A stretch of DNA of 64,000 nucleotides from Gnetum montanum (GCA_015680685.1 MNCI01034752.1:1920-65919); one strand, 5' to 3'. Counted from the first letter of the stretch, positions 47,453 to 60,600 are shown. Translations and numbers: made by a program. The notes: generated by a model from the sequence alone, not told the origin.

Positions 47453-49800
47453 CTGTGGTCATAACATAACCAAGGATTAGCATATAATGTGTAACTTATA
47501 ACCTTTAAGTAACTTATCTCATTGGGATATTACACTTAGGCTAATTTTTGACCATGGTAGATTGATTATTTTAATGTTATTTTTCTTAGAATATTACCAA
47601 AGCTTGTTGGAAGGGTCTATTTTTCATAAATTGATGTTTTAAAGTTAATTTCTTAGTTAAAACATTGTGGGAGTTACAAAAATTTTGAAAAATTTTCTAT
47701 CAAAAACCTAAGGTTTGTGGCCCCCACAACAAAGAGCTTACCTTCGATAGCTATAGCATCAAAGAACAAAGTGAATCTAACAAATGATTAGGAAGTTACG
47801 ATTCTCAGATGGTTCTAGGCTCTAAAAAGCTCAAAACCTCTTTCCTTATTTTGGCTCAAATGTGAAACATTCTTAACTATATGTGTGTATATATAGATAG
47901 TTTTTGCCTTCCATCGATGGGGACTCATTTACATGTCCCCTCCATCAATGGGGTCCTATTGATAGAGCCTAATGAAATTTTTCACATTAAATTATTCTAA
48001 AAATATAATGAGTTTCAACATGAAATTGGGATCTACAGAGAGCCAAAAAATCCATGAACATGATAAAATACATGAAGAGGCTTATTAATACAAAAAAATG
48101 GAGAAATTATTGGGAGAATGAAATTTGATTAGAGAAAATGCCTTAAGGAGCACACATTTTGATGCAACTGATGGGGAATGTGAATGATTTTGATTATGAA
48201 AATGCCAAAGGATAAGGAACTTAACTAGCTCAACCAAAAGATAAGCAAGTGGATCCTTCTCATAGTAGGCTCATGCTATTTTTTCCCTAGGATATCCTCA
48301 AACCAAGGAGTTCATGGACCCCACAATTGATTAATGGTTATAGAAAGTCAAGGATCGAATATGAAAGAGTCTACCTTAGAATTTTAACATATCAAACTAA
48401 GACATTGAACAAGACATGGAGACTAGTAGTGAGGTGAATAATGAGAAGTATTAATGAATTATGAGAAATGTGGAATGAAGTTCCATCTCATGATCACATG
48501 AAATCCCTTGTGGATTTTGTTGTTAACTGACCAAATAAAGTTCATCCTTAGTCTAGATCAAAGCCAACCACCTTTAGTGACTTCACATTTATATTCTAAT
48601 ACTAGTTAATCCCCTTAAGAAATAAGAATTCTTCCATAGATTAAATACCATTCCTTATTGGAGAAGAAAAGAGAAGAAGAAAGTGAGAAAGGGCCTTAGT
48701 TAGAGGGGACCTTCAGGCATGTGTAACATGTCTTTCTAGTTCCATAACTAATGCTTGTAGCCCATTATTTTCATCTAAGGGGTGTGCTTTAAATTACCAT
48801 AGTTTTTTTGTATTTTATTTTTAATGGATTTTTGGATGGAAATCACACCATGCAAAAACTTAGCTTCCTGTTATTGGTTAACAATGGAACAGTAAGAAAT
48901 CCATAAAAACATTCATGCACTAAAGAGTTTGAAAAAGTACAGAGATCATTGAGTCCTTTTGAAGTCACATCCTTATCAATCGATTTGATCCGTTCCAAAG
49001 TTTGAAAACTACCAAGGTCACAAGTTTGTCAAAGTTTCATTAGAAAAAGGGACCTCATATTTCCAAAAGTAGGAACACCATGGATTGTTATGGATGGGTG
49101 ACTGACATGGACTCAGACTCACTACCTATTCCATGAAAAACAAACTTTGTCTTAGTTATCAATATCAAAATTCTAAGATAGAAACTAGACATTAACAATC
49201 AAAAACATTAAGTACAAAGCACCATTAGCAAACAACTACAACATCACTATGTCCTATTAGCAACAAATAAATTTATTAGAAACATAAGAAAAATGCACAC
49301 ACAAAAGTAATGTAAAATATAAAAGATATTATAAAATATTGAAGAAAGATAAAACATACCAACAATGTTGTAAAACAAAAAGTGTAAAAACAAAACTGTG
49401 TAAAATAAAAAAGTATAAAAATTGAGAATCCACTTAATTGGTTAGCATGTATGGCCATCTCCTCCATGATCGAGTTGGAAGGAGGAGATCCAAAAGATTG
49501 AGTGAAGTTATCCATCCGATGAAGTGTTGCTTTCAATGGCTTGCTTGGGCTCATGGAAAGGTTTGAGTTGTTGCATGATGACCAATTTCCTTTTGTTTGG
49601 ACTATCATATTTGTAGATCAACATGGTTCTAGAAGAAAAGGTTTTATAAATGATATAAGGTCTTTTCCATAATGTTTGTTACTTCGTTCATTGTGGCACA
49701 TGTGTGGGGTTCCAGTAAAGGACCTTGTCTCTAGGTTGAAATTTTACTTTTCCTATTTTAAGGTCTTGACATTTTTTTTTTGAATTATTTTTCATTCAAG
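47453..49800 (-). other. Non-coding region between integrase and ORF3 of element 3
   Basis: 48200-49450 aligns with 35200-36350 of element 2. The rest is AT-rich and shows no protein motif. The 110-codon minus-strand frame at 49276-49608 ends in a Phe/Tyr-rich run and is probably chance. Confidence 0.6.
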
Positions 49801-50686
49801 AATAGGGCCACCAATCTATTCTCATCTAGCACATTGAGGTTGATTAGTCTTTCTTTCTATGCTAGGCTTAGTTTAAGGTCAAGGTCATAGGCTATTGAAA
49901 GTGTATGGAGATCATATTGAATAGGAATAGTTGGTAATTTTCCATACACCAACTCATAGGGAGAGTAGCCTATAAGGAGTTTTTATGTCGAGTAGTAAGC
50001 CCAAAGGGTATTGTTGAGTTTTGTGCTTTAGTATCTCCAATATTTAATAATTATTCTTATTAAGATCTTAGTCATCTCCCTATTGGTAACCTCTACTTGA
50101 CCATTGGCTTGGGGATGGTAAGGTGTTGTTAATTTATGTTCAACCCCCAAGTGTTGCATGAGCTTTTGAAAGATGGTGCTTGTAAAATGAGTACCATTAT
50201 TAGAAATTAGTACATGTGGCATCCCAAACTTGTTTATAATATTTTTTTGTACAAACCAAGTAGTAGTGGAAGATGTATATTCAATAACAACTATTTCTTC
50301 TGCCCATTTCATACAATAGTCAACAATGACTATGATGTATGCCTTTCCATTTGACATGGATGTGATGAGATCCATAAAATTAATGCTCCATATGTCAAAG
50401 GTTTTAGTGTTTGGATCCATTGTTGAGATTGCTTCATTTGAGTGGTTATCCCACCATCACATTGATAGTGTTCACAAGAGTGGATAAAGATGTGGACATC
50501 CCTGACGAGTGTTGGCCAATAATACCCCTCCATTGACATCTTAATGACCATGCATCTTCCAACATAGTGTTCCCCATAAGGGCCCTTATGAACATCATGG
50601 AGAACATGTAGTTGATTAGAATTAGGAACACACCAATTAACTAGGCCATTAGCACACACCTTGTAAAGGTGTACATTGATCTCCAT
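49801..50686 (-). pseudogene. Integrase of element 3
   Basis: Unlike element 2, the HHCC finger is present: HKGPYGEHYVGRCMVIK, GYYWPTLVRDVH, SCEHYQC. The core reads SNGKAYIIVIVDYCMKWAEE, KFGMPHVLISNNGTHF (the catalytic Asp of SDNG is Asn here) and LTTPYHPQANGQVEVTNREM. The SPYELVYGK-type tail lies near 49890-49960. The Asp-to-Asn change alone would abolish activity. Confidence 0.88.
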
Positions 50687-52150
50687 GAAGCATTTGGCTT
50701 GATGATGAAATTATTTTTTTTCCTATGATTTAACTCTTGTGGCATCTCTTAAGTGAGAAGATAAGTGAGGATGCCATCGTACTAGGTAGGTTCATTAGGC
50801 ACTTGTTCTTTAGTGCAGCAAAAAAGCGAAGTTCATTAGGGAACTGATCAAAAAGTGGGCTCTCCTCCTCTTTGTTATCCCATTGTAACTGAGAAAAGTG
50901 ATTCGAAACCATATTCTTGGCCCTCTTTTGATCTACCATTGTGAGATTGAACTCCTATAATATCACAATCCATCGTATGACATGCGGGCTCACTGTTGGT
51001 TTGTTCATTAGGAATCGAATGGCATTATCGTCCATGTGCGCAAACATCTTGTATCTAGGCACATGGTGCCTAAATTTCTCCAAGGCATAGATCACCGCCA
51101 TCAGCTCTTTTTCTATTATCATATAGTTTAGCTATGCCCCCACAATGCTTTTGCTCACACAATCGATGTAATATGGATGTTTTTGATCATTCAATTGCAT
51201 GAGCACAACTTCCAAGGCATAGTTCAATGCATTCTTCATAATGTAAAATGGTCATGACTAATTAGGTGCTTGCAAAATTGGAGTTTCTACAAGCTTTTCT
51301 TTCAGTTACTAGAATTCCTTTTCCCATTCCTTGGTCCATACAAATGGAATATCTATCTTTGTCAACTCCATCAATAGGTTAGTGATCTTAGAGAAATTCT
51401 CTATGAATTGCTAGTAGTAGCCAATGTGGCAAAGTAATGATTGGATGTCTTTAATTATTTCCAATTGGTGGGTTATTCCTTTAATTATTTTAATTTTTTA
51501 GAATCCACCTCAATCCCTACTTGTGAGATTTTGTGCCCCAACATAATGTCCTCTTAGACAATTAGGTGGATCTTTTTTCTGATTAAGCTAAAGATTAGTG
51601 TCCACACATCTTTTAAGAAGTTGCTCAAGGCAATCTAGGGCTTACTTAAATGTAGCACCATAGGTGGAGAAGTCATTCATGAAGACTTCTCCACCTCCCC
51701 CCCCCCCCCCCCCCCCCCCCCACTCTCAATATTTTGTTGAAAAATGCTAAGGACAAGGCATTAGAAGGTTGTAGAGGCATTGCACAAATAAAAAGACATC
51801 TTTTTGTATGAAAATCTTCCCTAGGAACTTGTGAATGTAATTTTGGCTTAATCCTCCAATGTAATTTGAATCTGGTTATAGCCACTATAACCATCTAGAA
51901 AGCTATAATAGTAATGCCCAAAAATAGTGTCCAACACTTGGTCCACAAATGACAATGGGAAATGATCTCTGTAAGTTGCCATGTTCAATAACTTAAAGTT
52001 GATACGGATCCTCCACTTGCCATATTTCTTTAACACAATCACAACTAGGCTAACCCAGTTGTTATCTATAATGGGATGGATGAACCCCCACCTTGAGGAG
52101 TTATCCCATCTCCTCCTTGACAATCTATTTCAACTTGGGGTTCAACTTCC
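50687..52150 (-). pseudogene. Reverse transcriptase-RNase H of element 3
   Basis: RT: NNWVSLVVIVLKKYGKWRIR, NFKLLNMATYRDHFPLSFVD and YYYSFLDGYSGYNQIQI (51848-52123). The catalytic box is GEVFMNDFST, so the first catalytic Asp is Asn. A 25-base C run (51697-51721) sits just before that box and adds glycines. RNase H and the DQFPNELRFFA tether follow down to 50730. LK*IVKEEM near 52090 shows a TAG where element 2 has Gln. Confidence 0.87.
51697..51721. repeat. 25-base poly-C tract
   Basis: An uninterrupted C25 (G25 on the coding strand) within the RT of element 3, where the relative element 2 has ordinary coding sequence. It may be a true homopolymer expansion or an assembly or polishing error. 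Confidence 0.95.
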
Positions 52151-52739
52151 ATTACGGCTACATCTTTGGCTTTATAGAAAGATCAGTATAAATGTGATGC
52201 TAGCATATCCTAGGATCGATCCTAATGAGTTTAGTATATGACCAAGAAAAGGTTGTTGGCCATTTGCTAACCACCTTCAACAACATCTCTTTCTATTTAA
52301 GAGCAAGGTTGACATTGATTATCACTGGCTTTTCATTGTTTAGAAAAGTATACTTCATGCTAATAGGTAGAGTTTTCAGCTATAGGAGTTCTTGTTTAAA
52401 ACTTTTAGGGATTCCCAACTCTTCCTAATCACTGTGATTAGGTTTATCATTAGAGAGTTGGTGATGAACTCACTACAGTTTATCCATGCCTTCAACATAG
52501 ACACTTATTAAGCTCTCAATCAGTTCCATGTAAAGTGTGCTACTTTCAGGATTAGCTACCAGCCACTAGGTGACCTCCTATTTTGTGGCTGCTACATATA
52601 GGCACCTTTGAATTTATACTTTATTTGCATACTATTTGCATGCTGTGATTGATGTACTTTTTATGGCCCATATTTTTTGCACATAGTTGCACCCTGCATC
52701 ACTGTACGCAATGCATGGAACTCTCTTCTTTTTGATATT

Positions 52740-53270
52740 TTCAAATCCATTTTCTCTTTAAATCTTCAAGATAAGGTCTTTGATGCCCAATCCTACATCA
52801 ATGGTATTTAGCCAAGCCCTTCTCATGATGATTGGAAAGTTTCCCTTGTAATTATCAACTTGGATCACTAGGAAGTTAGCAGGATAGGGCCACCCATAGA
52901 AGGTAGTCACAATGTCCTCCACCAATCCTAAGGAAATAGTGATGGACTGGTCTACCAAATCAAGAAAAATGTTACTTTTCTTGAGTGGAGATAGGTTCTA
53001 GGCTTTGTACATCTCATGAGAAATCAGATTAACACTAGAACTTGAATTAAGAAGAGCCTTGCATGGATGATTCCCAAAAATTTGTAATTAGATTAAGGGA
53101 CTCCCTGGATCAAATATTTTCCTAGGAAGGTGGCTAGTATTTATACAATTAGTTACCACATGGGTTAGCATGATGATATGCACTTTAGAAGGTGTTTGGT
53201 TTGAAGGGCACTTGAGTGGATTGGATGTCAAGGATGAGGGTGAGGTAGGGTTATTAGGCACAGGAGTCAA
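52740..53270 (-). pseudogene. Protease of element 3
   Basis: VDQSITISLGLVEDIVTTFYG and YPANFLVIQVDNYKGNFPIIM (52758-52958) match the second half of the protease of element 2. The active-site region lies near 53000-53090 but is broken by stops. LTHVVTNCINTSHLPRK at 53088-53200 matches the leader seen in element 2 (LTHVVNNWIKASHLSRK). Confidence 0.75.
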
Positions 53271-55720
53271 CGAGGGCTTTGTAGGACTATTGGTTTGGAA
53301 TAACGGTCTTTTTCTAGATCTAGTTTCTGAACCACTTGGTTGAGGAGTCTATTGTAAGTTAATAACCCTAGTAGTGTTACATTGTTATGGATAGACTAGA
53401 ATTTCTTTCTGCATTGATGAAGTGATAATTGGATTGAGGGTGGAGGAACATGTGCAAAAGGATGATAAGGATATGGGGATTCCCCTCTTGGAGATGGAGA
53501 ATAAGCTTTGCAATACTTAGGAGGGTAGTAGTGATGTTGGAATGAGGTATGACTGGAAGATTCACATGGAGAAATGGATTGTTAAAAATAGTACCCATAT
53601 GGATCTGGTTATCTATAAGGGTACTACTACCTTGGTGATGGTATTCCCCATGATTGTGTGTGTTGTCACTAATGATACTACTCAAACCATTGTGGTGGAT
53701 CTTCACTTAGATAATAGGCTTGTTGTTGGTGGAACTACCTTGAATTTCCTTAAGGATAAGATAATCTTTTGAGTGCGTGCCTTCTAGCCAATCTAGGATT
53801 TAAAGTGTATACCCCAAATTCCTACAAGTGTAATACAATGGGGTAATATCCCTTATGATGTTTGTATTGGTAGATGTCACATCCACCATCATCATCAAAT
53901 TCAAACTTCATAACCTCCTCTACTATAGTAGCCTTGCCCTTACCCCTTGGGTGTGCATGTTCATCTTCCTTCCTTCTTCTATGGCCATAATCACTACTTT
54001 TCTCTTTAGATTCCTATACTATTTTCAAAGTAGGTTGAAAATTTTCATCTAAAGAGTTCCACATTTTATCTACCTTAGCCAAAATTTTTGAAAAAAATTT
54101 CTAGATCATAAAGGTCTTTCATTGCATCACCTCATCAAGTGGTGCCTTCTCCTCATTGTCACATAACTAACCTTTCCTTTTTTTGATGGAAGGATTCTTG
54201 TTGTATTCCTCTGAAATTTATCTTTTTCTAAGATCTTCTTATTCTTTGGCAACCTGCTAAATGAGCCTTTGGATCTAATGGGCTCTAGGTTTTGATAGTA
54301 TCCCTTGGGCATAGACCCCAAGAGTTCTTCTTGTTTCTAATTAGCATCCATTTATGATATGGAAAAGCTACTTCTTTTGAGAATAACCATGGCTAGGACA
54401 TTGGTGCAAAAGATAATAGTACCTCCCTATGGCTACATCTAGGAATTCATGTGTTCCTTGTCATCACCCTAAGATCTACTTTCTCAAGTTGGATACTCAA
54501 GAGTATGTTTGATACTTATTGTTAAATAGTTTAAGCATCATACTCCATCTATGGATTAATTTTGACTCTAAATATGGGTACCAACTTTCGACTTCTTTTA
54601 TGAGTGTCTTGGAGAATAGCTTAACTTTTTTCCATTTTTTCTCTATGTTCTACAAAGCACAAGCATTATGAAAGGCTTGTAGATGATTCTATGATTTGAG
54701 TTGTATCCCCTTTCAAACTTGGATATTTTGTTCATATTTAATTGCTTTATTCTACTATTGTTCATATGCCTATTTGGATTTCTGACTACCTATGTCATAT
54801 TCCAAATATTTTGAGTAGCAAGTAAAGGCTCATCATAATCATGGCCTCTATGATGACCATGATGCCTATGATGCCATTTGTTGATCATTCTCTCATGGTG
54901 GTGGGCCTTCCTTGATTGTACACACCCTTGATCTTGAACATTTTTATAGGCCCTACTATCACAATCATCTCTTTCCTTCCAGTTACCTCTATCATAGTCA
55001 TGTCCTTTGTGGCTTTAGTCAAAGCTAGAGGAGGAAGAAGAGGAAGAAAGACTAGCACCATAGTTCCTACCACCCCTTCTTTGATGGTCATGATCATGAT
55101 CATCATCATGTTGCCTATTCTTGTTCCTACCATGACTCTTATCTTTGAATCCCCCATGATCATGGGACCTATTCTTGCCTGAACTAGGATTATCTATAGT
55201 GGATTGTAAATTCTCGTTCTCTCTTCATCAAAACCAAGGAAAGGATAGTCAGTGAAATGTGAACATCTAGAGAAGGGATCCTCGCTATCTTTTTGGCCTA
55301 GCAAGCATAAAGGATTATTGAACCATTTCCACTTTGTAGCTTCATAGCATTTCTCCTATTTTCAATCAATTTTATGTTATTCTTTAGTGGGATGGTAATC
55401 CCTGGAGTCATGATCTTGCACAACATATTCAACATGGAGCTTCTAGATGCCCAACCTTATAAGAGTTTACTAGAGCATCCTAGAAATTGATTGATTAGGT
55501 GGCAATGTAATGTTTTCCTCCATGTCTCTCCATCACATTTTGTCATCCTAATGTAGGATGAAGGTGAAATTGGACACATACTCATTGAGATGAGTATATA
55601 CCACTAAGCATTGTTGGGGCACTAGCTAGTTTGATTGTTCATTCCTTGGATTGGATATGTGCTTGAATTTTGTTGGAGAATCATCCCTGTGAGAAGAAGA
55701 TATCTTGAATTAGAAGAGAA
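53271..55720 (-). pseudogene. Gag of element 3
   Basis: Heavily decayed. Recognisable parts are the basic/acidic segment near 54127-54321 (matching the GVKFCEDEEESPLEEM region of element 2), the gag core near 54480-54720, and a Met/Arg-rich low-complexity stretch (54885-55163) where element 2 has its histidine-rich region. The start lies near 55700 by comparison with element 2. Confidence 0.6.
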
Positions 55721-55840
55721 TTAATAGTGTACTTTCTACAATTGTTATTAGTGTTAGAATGGTTGCGACTTTAAGGTTCGATCCAATGATGTTGAATAAT
55801 TTTTCATTAAGTCCTAGATAGCGCATGAAAGTAACTAAAG

Positions 55841-55858
55841 TCCCTGGTAATGACATCA
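55841..55858 (-). promoter_or_regulatory. Primer-binding site of element 3, degenerate
   Basis: TGATGTCATTACCAGGGA on the minus strand, one base from the LTR end, in the exact place of the tRNA-Asp-type site of element 2 and sharing its ACCAGGGA/GCCAGGGA half. Confidence 0.65.
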
Positions 55859-55859
55859 A

Positions 55860-56751
55860 TGATGAGTAGTGAGTATATCCTATGCCCAACTATATAAATC
55901 ACTAGTGTTCACTCAATGATTTGGTTGAATTTTGTATACTTTAGTTCTCTAAGTACATTGGGTTCTAAGAGGTAAAACTAACCATTGCAATCATAGTCTT
56001 CCCTGTTTTACTTGTGAAGTTCAAGTATATGGTTAACTGCAACTAAGGTACATGATTTTTATCATTTTCTCTTTTATGTTTTAATTCACCTATGAATAAG
56101 AATAAAGAATAAAGAATTAATTAATCTAATATTTAACTAATCCAATAACTAGCCATCACTTAACTAATCCTAACATAAGCATTCATTCCCACTTTCTACA
56201 CACATCCTAAACATGTATAACACTATTGGGTTACCAAACTTAATCATTACTAGGATTACCAAGTGTTAGATGTATGCTCAAAGTGGTTGTACTTATGTTT
56301 TCTATTTAATCTATATTAATTAATTGATTAATTACTTAAAAGCATTAGTGGAAATTGCTTGAATATTAAATGCTTTAAGAAAACAATTAATCTAGTTCAA
56401 GTACTACAAGGTTTGATTAGAAAGCTCTTCTTTATTACCATACACGCTGAAGTCCTCAGGTACAATAGTGCTTGAATAAAGATCTATATACTCTTTGACT
56501 CCTACTATGGGCACTCAAGAAAATATTCTATCTTTCAAGTGGAAGAACCGCTAGAGGTTTGCTACAGCTATGATACTTATGCCATAAATGTAGTGGGTAG
56601 ATGCACATTTATAGGTAAAACACGATGCACCACTAATAGGTAAGCATCAACAGGTTAAACCCTACATCAACAAGCTCACATTGATGAAATCCCATCAACA
56701 GGGTTGCATGAACGACATCCCATTGATGTGGCCAGACCATGTAACTCATCA
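55860..56751 (-). repeat. Element 3 right (5') LTR
   Basis: 892 bp from TGATGAGTAGTG to GTAACTCATCA. The TATA box CTATAAATG (minus strand, near 56610) is shared with the left copy. The first half has no partner in the truncated left LTR but resembles the LTR of element 2, for example TTACTTGTGAAGTTCAAG near the same position. Confidence 0.88.
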
Positions 56752-58380
56752 ATATGTATTTTCAAAAGAGAAAACAAACATTAAACATTAAACCACCCAT
56801 CATAATTCCAATTTTTAGATTATCCATGTATCCTCAATGGCTTCATAGCCATATAAAGAAAAATAAAATGAAAATCAAGTTAAGGATCAATTCTTCGATC
56901 CTCATTCCACCTTCATATCTTCTTCAAAATGAGAAAGCTCTACCCTTCATCATCATCCTTGAATTAAGGATGGACATGTTTTTCAATGTTTGTCACCCTC
57001 TTATCCATGGTGATGAGGGTTGAGCTAACCTCCCTTTGGGTGGATTTGACCTTCTAAAAATGGTTGTGAACCTTCTTCCTAAACTCTTAAACTTAATTAG
57101 CCATTGGTACCAATGAAGAGCTTGGATCATTTGATTCTTTAATAAATGGATCAACGTTTGTGTAGATCTTAAGAGAGTAGGTGAAGATGTCCTTTTTGAG
57201 GACTATAAGATGCACCTTCATGATCATTTGAGGTATTGGTATCCTAGAATTTCAGAGAATGGTTGAAATGAGGAATGGAAAGCAAAGGTTTAATGAATCA
57301 TCATTATAATGACAAACCAAATACCTTTAGGATGTAGGCAAAATTTCCTTCCTTCCCAAACTACAAAGTCTTCATCACTCAAAGCATAGGACTTAAAACA
57401 TAGGTTGTACACATGGATGATAGGATGTTGGTGATGATCATCCTTGCCATCACATGGTGCTTGGATTGAAGGTCTACAAAACATAAACCTTGAGCCTATA
57501 GCCTCTTAGAGTTGAATTCACCAATAAATTGGTGAAAGAGATTATACTATTCTTCTATTTTGGCCTTTGGCTAGAAAATCTTGTACCCCTAGCTAGTAAT
57601 CTGAACCACTCCTGAAGTCTCGATGCAATCACCTTCATGTGCATCTTTCTCACTAAGAAAACCAAATAGTGCTCTAGAGGATCTGCCTTCGTCAAGTGAA
57701 GCTTGAGGTTCCAATAGAATTCTAGGACCTATTCCTAATAAAAGAAATTAATGTAGGGTTAGATGAAGGCTCCACATTCCATTGTTTCCAATTGTTGCCA
57801 CACTACAACATCCGTGTGATCAAACCACTTGGAGTAGTCGACCTCATGATTCCAAGAAGTGATTTTTAAGCATTCACTTTTGGGTGCCTGTAATATAAGA
57901 AAAAAACTAAACATATGAAATTTATCATCAATTTCTTTGGTAATCTCCATGCTTACATTGGCCTATTTTTTTGCAGTGAAAGATTCGACCATTTATACTA
58001 GGGTAGGAGGTTGTGCAAATGAAAAATAAAATAAAATTATCATTCTATTCTTACCCTCAAAAATCAATTGTGACTGGTAAATTATGCTTACTTGGGTGAG
58101 AGGAATGGTGAGGGGTTGTACATGGAGACCCCTATGGAAGCAATACATGGAATAGTTGTGGAAGAAGAAATCAAAGGTCTTAATCTTATCGCGGGGATTT
58201 GGGGATAATGGTTATCCATCCACAAGGTGGTGGGTTTTATAATGAACCACCACCTTACTATTGCATTTATTTTTTTTTCCAAATTTTTAATATATTGACT
58301 TCCATCACAACATTGCTCGGGATCGATACAAATTGGGTCAAACTTTATCTTAACATTTAATTGATACAAATAGTGCACAA
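56752..58380 (-). pseudogene. Unrecognised degenerate coding remnant
   Basis: Minus-strand translation gives protein-like stretches over 1.6 kb: QYIKNLEKKINAIVRWWFII (58088-58378), SWNHEVDYSKWFDHTDVVVW and CGAFI*PYINFFY (57700-57950), EDFVVWEGRKFCLHPKGIW (57290-57484), and a heptad-like end VSSTLITMDKRVTNIEKHV (near 57000). The broken frames and the place beside element 3 suggest the accessory ORF of another LTR element, but I do not recognise the family. Confidence 0.4.
58224..58256. repeat. Perfect 10-bp inverted repeat
   Basis: AAGGTGGTGG (58224-58233) and CCACCACCTT (58247-58256) around a 13-base AT-rich loop. No T-run follows, so it is not obviously a terminator. Confidence 0.7.
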
Positions 58381-58560
58381 GCTTTTGATATATTGATTTT
58401 CATTGCAATCATGCTAATAAAACATGAAACATTCGAGAAAATGTCAATTGCATTGATCTTTATTGATGCAATTGATATAAATTGATATGACTAAGGCAAC
58501 ATATCGAAGCTCATCACAACCATGTTGTTCATACATGAGATGTTCAAGCAGATTTCTTCT
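58285..58560. repeat. Three degenerate units of about 105 bp
   Basis: Units near 58290, 58388 and 58500 each start ATATYGAYTTYCATYRCAAYCATGYT. The second and third also share ACATGARAYRTTCRAG. It is a small diverged tandem array. Confidence 0.5.
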
Positions 58561-60600
58561 TTACTAATCCATATTGATTATATCACTATCTTTGTTCTTT
58601 AACATTTCAATTTGAATTAATGAACTCGATAATTATATTGATAACTTGAATTGTCCTTCACTTCTTATCAATTCATGTTTCTTAAATCAATATACTGTGA
58701 GTTTATTTTTAACAAGACATCAAACCCACGATGTCTCTTGATATTGTTGATTCCAGAATGTTTTATTTCTACCAATGACATCTATGGACATCGACTTCAT
58801 GATATCCTTCGCTAAAATGCTTTGTAATAATCATCTTTCTTGTGTGATGCAATACAAATCGATGGTAAAATAGTAAATTTATTTACTTAATAATATATAA
58901 AATTTTATTCCTTTTTCACTCATAATTAATTCTTATTATTAAGTTAGGAATCCACATATAACTCAATTAGGAAGGCTCTTGTTAATCAATTTGGACAACC
59001 TGAGCAGAACTAAAAAAATGGTTGTACATGCTAATGTGGCAAATAAATACTTTTCATAAAAGATAAGATGAAACCTCAAATTTGCATTAAACAAGAGCTC
59101 CACTATAAAGGAAAACCTACAACTAAGCTCAAAACACATAACAAAAATTTAGAATAGTAGATTATTTTAGCTCTATGTCCACAAGATGATACTGGTACAA
59201 CATGTGAATACTATGGTGTGATGTCATGGTAATGCAATGTTAATGTCATGCAATTCAATAGACTTGACTACATGGACATGTTATCGTTCATCCACTAGTA
59301 ATTCTAGTGTGTATCCTCAACCTAGAAATCTAATTGTTGTTCTTGCTATTGCTCTTGTTGTTGGTGGCAACTTTCCACCAACTTTAGAATTCCATCTCCA
59401 TTATTTGCACTTTCATTTTTAGGGAATAAGTTTGTTGTAGGTGGTTCTATTGCAACATCATTTTCATGGCTATGCGGCAAAGAAAATTTGTGTTTTTGCT
59501 ATTGTCGAGTATGTTGATGGCCACTACTTGATGCTTGCCATCTGTGTCTAAGAATTATGTAACAAGACCAAAAGTTCTTGACATGGTTGTTTGTTCTTGT
59601 GAGTAATTGTTTGGCAATCTCACACCACCTATATCATAGAAAAGCATTTAATATGTGTTGATGCCAACATCACCCATATTAGGCACGGGGCCATGAGCTT
59701 TAAATTTTAATCCCATGAATAATTAAAAATCCTATAGGCCTGCTAACTATATAGATTACTAGTTATAATATTATAAATCAAGAAAGGTCAGCCTAACAGG
59801 ATCAAAAGCCAATGGTTACAACTTGCTATAGGTAATAATGATTAAGGCCATGAACTAGGGAGGGTAGGAGACATTTAAAAAAAAAAAATGAAGAAGGGGC
59901 CAGCCATTTGCATATTCCAAAAGTTGTATGGTTCGTGGGCCTCACTGTCGTTTTGCTTCTTCCATATCAAAATGTTTGAATATAAAGTCACCCTAAAATC
60001 AAAATCAAAAACATATACATTAAAGAGTAAACGAAAACTTTTGCGTGCCATGCATTGGCCTTCCAACAAATGAGTATTCTCAGAGAAGCCACGTGATGGT
60101 AGTAGAAGAGCCTAACTTTTCAATCTACGCCTATGTTCTGTTTTATTTTTTTGGTTTTTGTGTGATGTAGCAGTAATAGGAATGCATGAAAGAGGGAAAA
60201 AAAAAAGCCAGCGCTTCAAAGGTTTTCAACAATGAAACTGCAACTTGAATGATGGCATGGCAACAACGTGGGTGTGCCACCCCTTCAAACACATTCTTTG
60301 CCAGCGCAGCAACAGTTGGGCACGGATTTGCAACGTCCGCAGGTATCGTTTTTCTGCATAGTGGGTGGTTGATGATGATGGTTTTGCATCACTGTGATGG
60401 GCTCTACACTAAAGGCATCAGTTACAGCTGGCCTCAAACATTTGGTGGTGGCCGCTGACGTTTCCTTCACATGATTGCAATTGAACGTGGTTCCTAGCCA
60501 TTTCTACAACTACATACCACGTTCATGTGTCCTAGTTCATGTGTCCTGCTAGGGGCCATGAATCTTTGGAGTTATGTTTCCCTATCCCAGTTATTTTCTG
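58561..60600. other. Lower-copy AT-rich DNA, nothing recognised
   Basis: No protein motif, RNA gene or long repeat was seen. Small open frames near 59237 and 60249-60458 (both strands) look like chance. A 13-base A run ends at 59888. Confidence 0.5.

Larger units (their letters stand above)
43855..56751 (-). mobile_element. Element 3: Athila-like Ty3/gypsy with a long extra ORF
   Basis: A minus-strand relative of element 2: same primer-site position, same polypurine tract, same gag-PR-RT-RH-IN order and alignable non-coding parts. It spans about 12.9 kb because it has roughly 3 kb more than element 2 between integrase and the 3' LTR, including a decayed ORF. The left LTR is truncated, so no target duplication can be tested. 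Confidence 0.9.

Noticed and set aside
49276-49608. 110-codon minus-strand frame with a Phe/Tyr-rich end
   Set aside because: The hydrophobic end comes from an A/T-rich stretch; the same region in element 2 is non-coding.
58224-58256. Hairpin as a transcription terminator
   Set aside because: No T-run and no bacterial context; listed only as an inverted repeat.
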